A DNA stretch of 64,000 bases from DATMER01 sp034667225 (GTDB taxonomy: Bacteria > Acidobacteriota > Thermoanaerobaculia > Multivoradales > UBA5704), in contig JAXDKG010000040.1 in the NCBI GenBank assembly GCA_034667225.1, forward strand, positions 310,001 through 374,000, given 5' to 3'. Position numbers and translations under genes: made by a program. The notes beneath the pieces were generated by a model, which did no database searches, was not told where the DNA came from, and worked only from the letters and a program-made list of their open reading frames with translations. Below, one piece after another: positions 42,880 to 51,436 of this stretch (the first letter of the stretch is position 1; every line of letters begins with the position of its first letter).

Positions 42880-43708
42880 ATGACAAGCAGGATTCAGTGC
42901 CGGATCGTTCTCACCGCTTCTCTGGCTCTCTTGCTCTCGTTCGCCGGGATCCGCCCGAGCGCCGCCCAGTCGGGCTTGCCCTACTGGACCGAGATTGCGC
43001 AGGGCGGCGCCGTCCCCGACGCTCTCTGGGACGGTGCGAGCGCCTATCACCAGGGCCTCTTCTACATCTTCGGCGGATTGAACGGGACCTTCCCGAACGA
43101 CGAGCCCGTGGCCGATTTCAGCGTCTTCGACGTCGACACGCTAACGGGACCGGTCTGTTCACGCCGGAGAACTACCTCGGCGACCTCTGGCTGTTCGACC
43201 TCGAAACGGAGACCTGGAATCAGATCGTCTTCGACGAGGCCGGCGGACCTGGCCACCCGACAACGCGAAGCTGATCGCCGATGAGCACAACGGCCGCATC
43301 TGGCTCTACGGGGGCAGCAAGTTCGACGGCACCACCCTGTCCGATGTCTGGTACTTCGATCTCCTCACCGGGACCTGGACGCGCGTGGACACCGCGATGA
43401 CGGGGCCGGCGCCGGCGCCGAGGTTCGGCCAGTTCTACTTCTCTCGCAAGACCGCCACGGCCTACGAGCTTTACATCTTCGGGGGAGCGACCGCGGAGTT
43501 CGCGCCGGTGCTGCTCAACGACATGTGGAGATTGACGATCCCCTCGCAGGCGGCGGCTGATCGCGAGCGATTCCGGTCAAGTGCCCGAGCCGCTTCCGGC
43601 GTCCTCCTCATCGCCGTCGAGGACGCCGTCCTCATCGCGATCGATGCCGGCGCGGACTCCCGCGCCCGGCGGAGCGCAGGTGTAGGTCAGCTCACCGTCT
43701 TTCTGTGA
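42880..43708 (+). pseudogene. Secreted Kelch-repeat protein, frameshifted twice
   Basis: A signal peptide (VLTASLALLLSFAGIRPSAA) leads into Kelch units. The first frame contains YHQGLFYIFGGLNGTF. It breaks near 43147, where one base seems missing, and continues in a second frame as TPENYLGDLWLFDLETETWN. It breaks again near 43240-43256 and continues in a third as RIWLYGGSKFDGTT and LSDVWYFDLLTGTW, then LYIFGGATAEF and LNDMWRLTIP. The third frame runs on to 43708, overlapping the cytochrome gene by 132 nt, so the true end is uncertain. A rejoined protein would be a beta-propeller of ~240 residues. Either a decaying gene or sequence errors. Confidence 0.75.
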
Positions 43709-46411
43709 GGCGCGTTGCCGCAGGCTGGCATCCGAGAGCGGCGCGTCGTGGCTCCGGTTGCCGAGGAAACGGCTTGTCGCGACGTCGTAGAAATAACCCT
43801 TTTCACCGTGGTCGCCCCCGCTCTTGGCGATCAGGTCGCACTCCCCGGCCCGGGCGCGGTCGATCAGGAGATTGATCCGCGGTCCGGCCACGGCTCCGTT
43901 CGTCCGGGTCAGCGTCGTCTGCTGCCCAACGATGGGCGCCAGGTTGCTGTCGAAGGCGAACAGGAAATCCTCGACCTGACGTTTCTGGAGCTCGCCGGCC
44001 GCCCCGGGCAGGAACCCGCCGGGAGTCGCCGGCGACTGGTTGAAGCCTCCAAAATCGGTGGTGATGCTGATGAAATTGAAGATCGTCGGGGTGGCCCCGT
44101 CGTGAGTGAAGCCGAAGCCGCGGATCTGATCGCCCAGGAAGGCGTCGTCCGTGGGGATGGTCGGTCTCGTCTTCAGCCCGAACATGCCGACTTTCTGGTA
44201 GGCGTTGCGGAAGTGGGGAGTCTTGAAAGGTTCCGACCCCGCTTCGAAGGTATAGCGGCCGTCGGTGCCGAAGAAGCCTGGCGCGGCCACGCCGTGTTCC
44301 CGGTTCGCGTCGCGATCGAACACATGGCAGGACGTGCAGGTGCCCGCGCGGGTGAAATCCGAGAAGTTGTTCACGAAGAAGTCATGCCCGGCCTGCTGGC
44401 TCGGGGTGAGCTGGTTGTCGAGCCGCCGGATCGGGTTGGGCGGATATGTGACCTGAAAGATGAAGGCGGTGAACGCCTCCATCGCGTCGTCGTCGATCGG
44501 TCCGCTGCGCCCCAGGAGGTCGGGGAAGGCCGCCTGGAACTTCTTGAAGGCCGCGACCTCGTCGAAGGTCCCGCTGTCCGGCTGCGCGGTCGGGTTGTCG
44601 TTGCCGCCGGTGCGGTCGCCGCGCCAATGCATCGGCCCGTGGTTCGCCATGCCGCGCATGCTCTGCGTGATCATCGGTCCCTTCATGGGGTGATGGCTGT
44701 CCAGCAGGCCGAAATCCCTGGGGTCCACCTCGAACGGCCCCGGAATGGGCTGCACCGCGCCGTCCGGATTGCCGAGGTCCCAGGCCAGGCTGTCGAAGTC
44801 GCCGGAAACATGGCAGCTCGCGCAGGAAGAATCCCCGTGGCTCGAAGAGAGGGACGCGTCGTAGAGGAACGGACGCCCGGCGATCACGCTCGGCGGCTCG
44901 GGATTGTGCATGGCGACGTGCCCGATCTCCGCTCCCGAGACCGTATCGACGACCGCGATCGAATTGTCGAAGCGGGTCAGCGTGTAGATCCGGTGTGCGC
45001 TCTCGTCCAGCACCAGGCCGGTCAGGCCGCCGCCGGAGACTCTGATCTGATCCGAAGTGCTCGGCGTGAACGTGTTGTCTTCCAAAGCATCGGTATCGAA
45101 CACGCCGATCTTGGACGTGCCGAGCGTCGCGACGTACAGGGTTCTGCCGTCGCTGGTGACCGCCATCTGCTGCGGGAACGCGAGGCTCTTGTCATTTTCG
45201 GCGTTCGGGATCGTGGCGCAGCAGGCGGCGTAATTGATGTGTTTGTTGAGATGCCGCGGCGCGACGCTTCCCCCAGTGCCGAGGACGGTGATCCTGCTCT
45301 CGTGGAGATGGCCGCGGGTGCTGTGGCCGGCGAAAGTGCCGGGCCCTTCGAAACGTTTTTCGTTGGCCGCCTCGGTGTTGGAGACGTAGACCTTCCCGTT
45401 CACCGGATTCACCACCATGTTGTAGAGGATGGTGCCGACGCCCTGGTAGTACCCGGCGGTTCCGGCGAGCTGGGCTGGCGGATTGGCGTTCGCGTTGATG
45501 ACGAAGACGTCCCTGTCGGGTAGGGAGAACCGGATCTGGTCGTCCCAGGCCCGGTTGAGCTCGTCGACCCAGTGAGTGCCATTGAACCGGACGATGAGCC
45601 CCACCTCCGGCTGCGGAACGCCGTCGGCGCTGGTGTTGGGTCCGGGCAGGCCCCCCGCGGCCTGGCCGCCGTTCGGGACGAAGGCCTCGTGGACCGTCGT
45701 GGTGCGGTTCCCGGAGTGGAACGCGGCCGCATAGACCGTGCTGCCGTCCGGACTCACCGCCAGGGCGCGCGGCGTATCGCTGAACAGGTTGATGATGGCG
45801 AGCGGCGTGCCCGTGAGCGTGTTTCCGGGAGCCTCCGCATTGAAAACCCAGACATCCGCCCGGCCCACGCCGGGGGTGGAGAGCTGGGGATCGTAGGGGA
45901 CGTTCTGGCCGCGGTGCGCGGTAGTGATGAAGGCACGGTTCTTTCCCGGCCCGGCGAAGAGGATATCGCGCGGCTCATCTCCCACGAGCAGGGTGCGCAC
46001 GACGCGTCCGCTGTGCTGGCCTTGGGTCAGCGCCACGACGCTGACGCTGTCGGAGAGGTGATTGATGACCCAGATCTCGTCGTCGTTGCGCGCCGCCACG
46101 GCCACCGGCTCGAGGCCGACAGGAATGGAGGCGCGGTGCTCCAGGCCATGGTTCTTGATGCGAAAGACTTCGAGACGATTGTCCGGTGTATTGGCCGCGA
46201 AAAGGAGCTTCCCGCTCGGGGACAGGGCCAGAGGGCGGACCTGGCCGCTCTCGAAGGCCGTGAAGCGCCCCGGTGGGGAAGTGGCTGGCTTGAAGTCAGC
46301 CAGGCGGCCTCCTCCAGCCCCCGCGGGCAACGCGGCGGCAAGACAGGCAAGGAAAGACAACGGGAGCTTCAGCAACGGGACAGAACGGCGTGAAAGGCAC
46401 AGCATGGTCAT
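43577..46411 (-). CDS. Secreted beta-propeller di-heme cytochrome c
   Basis: 944 residues with a signal peptide (LKLPLSFLACLAAALPAGAG). The N-terminal ~480 residues are YncE-like propeller blades: VRPLALSPSGKLLFAANT, PRALAVSPDGSTVYAAAF and DGRTLYVATLGTSKIGV. The C-terminal part has two heme c sites, CASCH near residue 531 and CTSCH near 693, and a di-heme-peroxidase-like segment (RNAYQKVGMFG). The end is acidic (DRDEDGVLDGDEEDAG), like a calcium loop. It is probably a periplasmic or surface redox enzyme. ATG 46411 has AGGAGG 5 nt upstream. Monocistronic as far as visible. Confidence 0.82.
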   Translation of the reverse strand: MTMLCLSRRSVPLLKLPLSFLACLAAALPAGAGGGRLADFKPATSPPGRFTAFESGQVRPLALSPSGKLLFAANTPDNRLEVFRIKNHGLEHRASIPVGLEPVAVAARNDDEIWVINHLSDSVSVVALTQGQHSGRVVRTLLVGDEPRDILFAGPGKNRAFITTAHRGQNVPYDPQLSTPGVGRADVWVFNAEAPGNTLTGTPLAIINLFSDTPRALAVSPDGSTVYAAAFHSGNRTTTVHEAFVPNGGQAAGGLPGPNTSADGVPQPEVGLIVRFNGTHWVDELNRAWDDQIRFSLPDRDVFVINANANPPAQLAGTAGYYQGVGTILYNMVVNPVNGKVYVSNTEAANEKRFEGPGTFAGHSTRGHLHESRITVLGTGGSVAPRHLNKHINYAACCATIPNAENDKSLAFPQQMAVTSDGRTLYVATLGTSKIGVFDTDALEDNTFTPSTSDQIRVSGGGLTGLVLDESAHRIYTLTRFDNSIAVVDTVSGAEIGHVAMHNPEPPSVIAGRPFLYDASLSSSHGDSSCASCHVSGDFDSLAWDLGNPDGAVQPIPGPFEVDPRDFGLLDSHHPMKGPMITQSMRGMANHGPMHWRGDRTGGNDNPTAQPDSGTFDEVAAFKKFQAAFPDLLGRSGPIDDDAMEAFTAFIFQVTYPPNPIRRLDNQLTPSQQAGHDFFVNNFSDFTRAGTCTSCHVFDRDANREHGVAAPGFFGTDGRYTFEAGSEPFKTPHFRNAYQKVGMFGLKTRPTIPTDDAFLGDQIRGFGFTHDGATPTIFNFISITTDFGGFNQSPATPGGFLPGAAGELQKRQVEDFLFAFDSNLAPIVGQQTTLTRTNGAVAGPRINLLIDRARAGECDLIAKSGGDHGEKGYFYDVATSRFLGNRSHDAPLSDASLRQRASQKDGELTYTCAPPGAGVRAGIDRDEDGVLDGDEEDAGSGSGT

Positions 46412-46578
46412 GGGACCTCCTGTGACAAAGCGGGCATCCGCTACCGCTCCGGGATCCTCAGGAAACTTCTCCTCCAAGGATTCAGGGGGACAACGAATTA
46501 TGCAAACACTCTAACACGGGTATGGCATCAGGGCTGACATCGTTACCTCGACAAGCGGGTGCCGCTCGAATAGCGGAA

Positions 46579-46620
46579 GGAGAGTCTTCCGCGTCTCACG
46601 GAGAGTCTTCCGCGCCTCCT
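46579..46620. repeat. Two-copy 21-bp direct repeat
   Basis: GGAGAGTCTTCCGCG begins at 46579 and again at 46600, 21 bp apart, followed by TCTCAC and CCTCCT. It lies in the 237-nt gene-free stretch between the cytochrome and the ABC permease. The period equals that of the large arrays but the sequence differs, and two copies are too few for strong inference. Confidence 0.55.
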
Positions 46621-46648
46621 TGAGATGGTCAACGACCAGAGAAACGCC

Positions 46649-47431
46649 CTACTGCGTGTCGTCGGCGGAGCGCACCTGCCAGACGGTAGCCGTAACGCCG
46701 GCGGCGAATACCAGCAGCACGACCACGTAGCTACCCGGCTCGAGCATGCTCACACGCGGGCCCGCGATACCCGTATAAAGGGGCACGATTGCGTAGGGAA
46801 ACCACTTCCCCCAGCCCGTGGCCGCGAAGACGTTGCCGAGGACGAAGGTTACGATCGCAAATCCGAGCGGCGGAAGATAGCCGCGTCCCAACGTCGCGAT
46901 CCAGGCTACCGGGGGGACGAGAAGGCCGCACATGGCCGCGGAGAGAGCGACGTCACGCGCTGCCCGGCCGAGAAGCTCCGGCGAGAAGCCCGGCAGGTCG
47001 AGCGCGAGCCCGATCGCCACACCCTCGACGAAATTCGCGGTCACGAGCACGGCGAACCACAACGCGACCACGAACAGCTTGGCGAAGACGAACGACTCGC
47101 GCCGCACCGGCAGCGCGAGCATGTTCTTCGCCGTTCCGTCCGAGTATTCCCGCCCGAACACGTACGTGGCGATGACCGCGGTGAGGACCATGCCGCCCAC
47201 GCCGGTCATCTGTGCGAGCACCGCGGCGAACGACGGCCAGTCCGCCGATCCGCCAGAGAGCCGCGCCTTGGTGCCGAGCAGGCCGAGCGCCCGGGCGCGG
47301 TCGGGCTCCTTGAGGATCCACATGAACAGCCCGCCGACCCCAGGCGCGAGGGAGAACGCGAGCCACGTGAGCCATGTGATCTTGCTGCGGCGCAGCTTCA
47401 GCAGCTCCGTGCCGATGACGGTCGCGAGCAT
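46649..47431 (-). CDS. ABC transporter permease
   Basis: 260 residues with six hydrophobic segments: WLTWLAFSLAPGVGGLFMWI, GGMVLTAVIATYVFGREY, LFVVALWFAVLVTANFV and three more. FGREYSDGTAKNMLALPV is the typical ABC-2 subfamily loop that contacts the ATPase. The family exports antibiotics, lipids or peptides. The ATG at 47431 shares a base with the ATPase stop; a GTG three bases earlier (47434) is equally possible, with AGGAGGAGG upstream. It pairs with the ATPase gene at 47431-48348. Confidence 0.87.
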   Translation of the reverse strand: MLATVIGTELLKLRRSKITWLTWLAFSLAPGVGGLFMWILKEPDRARALGLLGTKARLSGGSADWPSFAAVLAQMTGVGGMVLTAVIATYVFGREYSDGTAKNMLALPVRRESFVFAKLFVVALWFAVLVTANFVEGVAIGLALDLPGFSPELLGRAARDVALSAAMCGLLVPPVAWIATLGRGYLPPLGFAIVTFVLGNVFAATGWGKWFPYAIVPLYTGIAGPRVSMLEPGSYVVVLLVFAAGVTATVWQVRSADDTQ

Positions 47432-48348
47432 CACGCCTGGCCTCCTCCTGTCAGCCGCAGGAAGTACGATTCGAGATCCTCCGTCACCAAAGTCAGGGAA
47501 TGCAGATCCAGCCCGGTCTGCACCACCGCCCGCGCGATCTCCGGCGCGAGCTCGGCTCCTCCGAAAACCCGCAGCATCCCGTCATGCTCTTCGATCCCGG
47601 CGGCTCCGAGCCGCTCCGCGAGCCGTGCCCGGGCGCGGGACAGGTCGGATACGCGCACCGCGAGGTAGCTACGGCTGCGTGCGTGGAGCTCGCCGATGTC
47701 GAGCTCCTCCAACAACCGCCCCTCATGAATGATGCCGATGCGGTCGGCCAGATGAGCGACCTCGGTGAGATTGTGGCTCGACATGAATACCGTCACGCCG
47801 CGGTTGCCCGCGAGAGCACGCAGCAGCTCGCGCACCTCGACGATGCCCGCGGGATCGAGCGCGTTGGCGGGCTCGTCGAGAACAAGGACCTCGGGGGAGT
47901 GCAGCAGCGCGCGAGCGAGTGACAGGCGCTGCCTGTTGCCGAGCGAAAGCGTGCCGGCCGTGCGGTCCGCATATTCGTCGAGGTGCAGGAGCGAGATGAC
48001 GTCGCCGACGGCTGAAGCCGGCGAGCGCAGCAGGCGCCGCTGGATCTCCAGGTTCTCCCGCACGGTGAGGTTCGGATAAGCCGTGGCGGTCTCGACGAGA
48101 TAGCCGATCTTCGCGAAAGCGGCGGCCCCGCTTCGCAGTCCGCGAAGACCGAACAGCTCGACCTCACCCGATGTGGGCCGGATGAGTCCGAGCAGCATGC
48201 GGATGGTCGTGGTCTTGCCTGCACCGTTGCGCCCGAGAAAGCCGTAGACCTCCCCACGTCGCACTTCGAGTGTCAGCCCGTCAACCGCGCGGACGTCGGG
48301 GTAGTACTTGGCGAGCGACCTCGTCGCAATGACCGTCTCGTGTGTCAT
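47431..48348 (-). CDS. ABC transporter ATP-binding protein (bacitracin/ABC-2 type)
   Basis: 305 residues. Walker A is GRNGAGKTTT (~39-48), the Q-loop region lies around TATAYPNLTVRENL, the signature motif is LSLGNRQR, Walker B is VLVLDEPANALDP, and the switch His is in SSHNLTEVAHL. The signature departs from LSGGQ as in BcrA-type proteins. It powers the adjacent permease, probably exporting or protecting against a membrane-active compound. The C-terminal ~80 residues are an accessory domain. It is 145 nt from array A3, which is upstream of its start. Confidence 0.9.
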   Translation of the reverse strand: MTHETVIATRSLAKYYPDVRAVDGLTLEVRRGEVYGFLGRNGAGKTTTIRMLLGLIRPTSGEVELFGLRGLRSGAAAFAKIGYLVETATAYPNLTVRENLEIQRRLLRSPASAVGDVISLLHLDEYADRTAGTLSLGNRQRLSLARALLHSPEVLVLDEPANALDPAGIVEVRELLRALAGNRGVTVFMSSHNLTEVAHLADRIGIIHEGRLLEELDIGELHARSRSYLAVRVSDLSRARARLAERLGAAGIEEHDGMLRVFGGAELAPEIARAVVQTGLDLHSLTLVTEDLESYFLRLTGGGQA

Positions 48349-48493
48349 CCGGTCTCTTTTGTCGCCTCAGAAACAGGTGTTCCGGCCATTCTACACGGCT
48401 ACCCGGAGGAACCGGGCAGGGTCAACGGATAGCCCAGGGCTGCATCGAGGTCTGCCAGCTCGAAGGAAAAGGTCGTGCCCGCTCCCACGTCCT

Positions 48494-48899
48494 CCCCGAG
48501 TTGCTCGGGGCTGTCCCCGAGTCACTAAATCCTCTCCCCGAGTCGCTCGGGGCTGTCCCCGAGCCACTAAATCCTCTCCCCGAGTTGCTCGGGGCTGTCC
48601 CCGAGTCACTAAATCCTCTCCCCGAGTTGCTCGGGGCTGTCCCCGAGTCACTAAAACCTCTCCCCGAGTTGCTCAGGGCTGTCCCCGAGTCACTAAAACC
48701 TCTCCCCGAGTGGCTCGGGGCTGTCCCCGAGCCACTAAAACCTCTCCCCGAGTTGCTCGGGGCTTTCCCCGAGTCACTAAATCCTCTCCCCGAGTCGCTC
48801 GGGGCTGTCCCCGAGTCACTAAATCCTCTCCCCGAGTCGCTCGGGGCTCTCCCCGAGTCACTAAATCTTCTCCCCGAGTCGCTCGGGGCTGTCCCCGAG
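48494..48899. repeat. 21/42-bp tandem array A3 (core CCCCGAG, 20 sites)
   Basis: CCCCGAG recurs every 21 bp from 48494 to 48893 (20 sites). The higher-order unit is 42 bp, ten copies, with a CCCCGAG-N3-CTCGGGG hairpin in every unit (one copy has CTCAGGG). Between units is CACTAAAWC; in array A1 this reads CACTGAATC throughout. The array therefore belongs to the A1 family but has its own variant. It lies upstream of the ABC ATPase gene and its far end enters the response-regulator gene at ~48905. Confidence 0.96.
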
Positions 48900-49434
48900 C
48901 CACTCCAGGCCCTGGCCCAGCAGGCGGACGGTGTCGAGCTCGCGCGGTGTGAGAACCTCTTTGACCGCCGGGGGCGCAGGTCGGGTCGGGGGAGCGGGGC
49001 GCCGCGTGGGGGGCTTCTTCGGAACGTCGACCATGCCCCAGGTTACGACCGGGCTGATGTAGAAGAGGCCCTTGAGCACTTCCCGGACGGCAGTCCCGAT
49101 CTCCTCGGGCGCGGAGATCTTGGTCAGGTAGCCGCGGGCGCCGGCCTCGAACGCCGCCCGCACCCAGGAAGGATCGTCATGGATGCTCAGGACGAGCACC
49201 CGCGCGCCGGGTTGGGTTTTCTGAAGGCGGCGCGTGGCTTCGAGGCCGTCGACGAACGGCATCGATGTCGGTGACGATGAGGTCGGGCCGCAGCCTTTCC
49301 GCAGCCTCGAGGAGCTCGCGGCCATTCTTCACCGCGGCGACCACCTCGCAGTCGATCTCGAGGAGCTTCCTCAGACCGTCGAGCATCAACGGATGGTCGT
49401 CGGCGATCAGCACTCTTGGACGCACTTCGGACAT
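48861..49434 (-). pseudogene. NarL-type response regulator, frameshifted and truncated by array A3
   Basis: The receiver domain starts at 49434: RPRVLIADDHPLMLDGLRKL and LIVTDI with the phospho-Asp56. The frame breaks near 49258-49262, two bases missing or one added, and continues as MPFVDGLEATRRL, VLVLSIHDDPSWVRAAFEAG and ARGYLTKISAPEEI. The C-terminal LuxR domain begins LTPRELDTVRLLGQGL and then passes into array A3 as EWLGDSPERLGEKI and stop. The second half of the DNA-binding helix-turn-helix is missing. It cannot bind DNA normally. No sensor kinase is adjacent. Confidence 0.85.
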
Positions 49435-49513
49435 ATTCCCCCTCGCGGACGGTAGAGACCTGAGAATACTCTACAGGACGAAGGTTACGAACGGTATTAC
49501 GGAGTGGGGGACG

Positions 49514-49539
49514 GAGCCTGAGGTAAATACCTCAGGCTC
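49514..49539. promoter_or_regulatory. 10-bp perfect hairpin
   Basis: GAGCCTGAGG-TAAATA-CCTCAGGCTC forms a perfect 10-bp stem with a 6-nt loop, followed by TTACATAT. It lies between the broken response regulator and the ankyrin gene, ~80 nt upstream of the former. It may be a weak terminator or an operator. Confidence 0.45.
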
Positions 49540-49581
49540 TTACATATCGGACCCCGACATTGAGCCTGCTGTCCTGCCATT

Positions 49582-49720
49582 TGTAGAGACGCCCCGTGGG
49601 GCGTCTCCTCCAAGCGGAAAGCGCAGGTCTACGACAAGGGGACCGTGTCTAAGGTTTTTCCAGAAGAAATCGAGGAAACCGCTGATGGGATGCGGAGACG
49701 CCCCGCGGGGCGTCTCTACA
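49582..49720. mobile_element. MITE-like element with terminal inverted repeats
   Basis: The ends are TGTAGAGACGCCCC (49582) and GGGGCGTCTCTACA (to 49720), exact inverted repeats of each other. Each end also folds on itself (GAGACGCCCC-GT-GGGGCGTCTC and GAGACGCCCC-GC-GGGGCGTCTC). The 139-bp element has no coding capacity. TGTAGAGACGCCCC palindromes are frequent dispersed elements. It lies between the hairpin and the ankyrin gene. Confidence 0.7.
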
Positions 49721-49741
49721 GTGGGAGGAGGCTACCGAATC

Positions 49742-50233
49742 TCAGGCTTTGGCGCCGTGGGCCTTGAGCAGCTCGACCAACGCGTCCTGCTTGCCCGCGA
49801 TGGCGTGGCGGATCAGCGGGATGCGGTGCGGGCCGGGCAGGTCCACGATCTTCGGGTCGGCCGCCAGGAAGGCCTTGACGATGTCGATCCTCCCCAGCAT
49901 GGTGGCGCAGAAGACGTCCATGCGCGCGCCGTTGGAGAGCAGGTGCTCGGCGATGGCCGGGTTGCCCATGTGCGAGGCGCCGCCGAGGCCGGTCTCCCAA
50001 TCCCCTCCGCCCCAGTCCCAGGTGGCGTTGACCAGGGCGGGCTGGGCTTCCAGCATCTTCTTCGTCTTCTCCAGGTCGCCGTGGGCGGCGATCACGAACT
50101 CCTTCACCATGTCCATGTCGAGGCGCGGGCCCCGGTCCGGAATGGTGTTCTGCGCGAAAAGAGGTTGGACGGCGAACGCGGCTCCGGCGAGGGCTCCGGC
50201 TTGCAGGACGTTTCGGCGCGTGAGGTCGGTCAT
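49742..50233 (-). CDS. Tat-exported ankyrin-repeat protein
   Basis: 163 residues. The N-terminus has a twin-arginine signal, TRRNVLQAGALAGAAFA. Ankyrin-like repeats follow: VIAAHGDLEKTKKMLEAQPA, then ASHMGNPAIAEHLLSNGARM, ATMLGRIDIVKAFLAADPKI and LIRHAIAGKQDALVELLKAH. It would fold before export and bind a periplasmic partner. The ATG at 50233 follows AAAGGAG. It is divergent from the two-component system with a 69-nt spacer. Confidence 0.8.
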   Translation of the reverse strand: MTDLTRRNVLQAGALAGAAFAVQPLFAQNTIPDRGPRLDMDMVKEFVIAAHGDLEKTKKMLEAQPALVNATWDWGGGDWETGLGGASHMGNPAIAEHLLSNGARMDVFCATMLGRIDIVKAFLAADPKIVDLPGPHRIPLIRHAIAGKQDALVELLKAHGAKA

Positions 50234-50302
50234 GGCATGTCTCCTTTGCCGTCCATCGTAGGGTAACCCGGAGGAGACCGCCTCTGCCGCTGGGGGGAGG
50301 AG

Positions 50303-51436
50303 ATGGGCTATGCCTTCCGGCCTATGCGCGGGATGCCGGGGGGCAAGTATCATCCCGGCATGTTCTTGCGCTGGGGAGGCCTTGCCGCCTGGTTGATGGT
50401 CGGGGTGCCGGTGATGACCTACCCGCACGAGAGCCCGGCTGTCTTCCTCGTCTGGACTTTCGCGTACCTCCTCTTCGGCGCGGTCTTCTGGATCACGTCG
50501 GCCAGCCGGAAGGGAAAGCTCGGGCTGCTCGGCCTGGAGGCAGCGTGCGTCATGGCGCTGGTGCTGTCTCTCTGCGACGGCTTCGAGGGAGCGCTCCTGG
50601 TGCTCGTGGCCATGCAGCTCGGCTCGCGGGTGGACCGCCGGACCGGGCTCGTCTGGATCGCGGTCCAGACCGCCCTGCTCTGCGTGGCGGTCACGATCCA
50701 TTGGTCGCTTCGCCCGGCGCTGATGCTCGCGCCGCCTTACCTGGGCTTTCAGATCCTGGCCTTCCTCGCGTTCGAGGCGCTGGAGCGCGAGGCGCGGATC
50801 AACGCCGAGCTGCGCTCGACCCGCGAGTTGTTGGCTCACGGCAGCCGCATGGCCGAAAGGCTGCGCATCGCGGGCGAGCTGCACGACGCGCTCGGGCATC
50901 ACCTCGTGGCCCTGAGCCTGAACCTCGAAGTCGCGGCGCAGCAGTCCGAGGGCGAGACCCGGGAGCAGGTGCGGATCGCCCAGTCGCTCGCCCGGCTGAT
51001 GCTCACCGACGTGAGCGAGATCGTGGACACCCTCCGCCGGGAGGAGGCGTTCGACCTGCGCCGCGCCCTGGCGTCGATGGCCGCCGAGATCCCCCGGCCC
51101 CGGGTGCACCTGGTGTTTCCCGATGGTCCGGACGACTTCGCGGTGGAGGACGCCGGGCTCGCTCATCTCCTCCTCCGCTGCTGCCAGGAGATCGCGACCA
51201 ATGCGGCCAAGCACGCGCAGGCCGAGAACCTCTGGCTGGAGCTGGTGAGGGAGGGCGATTCGATCGGCGTGCGGGCGCGGGACGACGGCCGCGGCTCCGA
51301 AAGGGTGGAGGACGGCCGCGGCCTGACCGGCATGCGTCAAAGACTGGAGCAGGCAGGCGGGCGGCTGGAAATTGCGACCGGTCCGGGCCGGGGCTTCGCG
51401 GTGGCCGCGCTGGTGCCGCTCCGGAGAACGGTTTGA
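50303..51436 (+). CDS. Sensor histidine kinase (NarL/DesK-type, HisKA_3)
   Basis: 377 residues. About five transmembrane helices lie at ~20-160 (GLAAWLMVGVPVMTY, WTFAYLLFGAVFWITS and others). The dimerisation/phosphoacceptor segment is RIAGELHDALGHHLVALSLN with His194. The HATPase domain has ATNAAKHAQAENLWLE, DDGRG and GRGLTGMRQRLEQAGGRL. It senses an unknown membrane signal and phosphorylates the adjacent regulator. The start is uncertain: ATG 50303 has a purine-rich run directly before it; ATG 50360 would remove 19 residues. The stop overlaps the regulator's TTG by 3 nt within TTGA. Confidence 0.87.
   Translation: MGYAFRPMRGMPGGKYHPGMFLRWGGLAAWLMVGVPVMTYPHESPAVFLVWTFAYLLFGAVFWITSASRKGKLGLLGLEAACVMALVLSLCDGFEGALLVLVAMQLGSRVDRRTGLVWIAVQTALLCVAVTIHWSLRPALMLAPPYLGFQILAFLAFEALEREARINAELRSTRELLAHGSRMAERLRIAGELHDALGHHLVALSLNLEVAAQQSEGETREQVRIAQSLARLMLTDVSEIVDTLRREEAFDLRRALASMAAEIPRPRVHLVFPDGPDDFAVEDAGLAHLLLRCCQEIATNAAKHAQAENLWLELVREGDSIGVRARDDGRGSERVEDGRGLTGMRQRLEQAGGRLEIATGPGRGFAVAALVPLRRTV

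Noticed and set aside
43709..45523. 600-codon frame antisense to the cytochrome
   Set aside because: It lacks motifs, while the minus strand has a signal peptide, propeller repeats and two heme sites.
48308..49274. Long frames through array A3 as repeat proteins (LLGAVPESLNPLPE type)
   Set aside because: A 21-bp period keeps several frames open at once; no ribosome site or signal peptide supports one frame, and the sequence is hairpin-rich.
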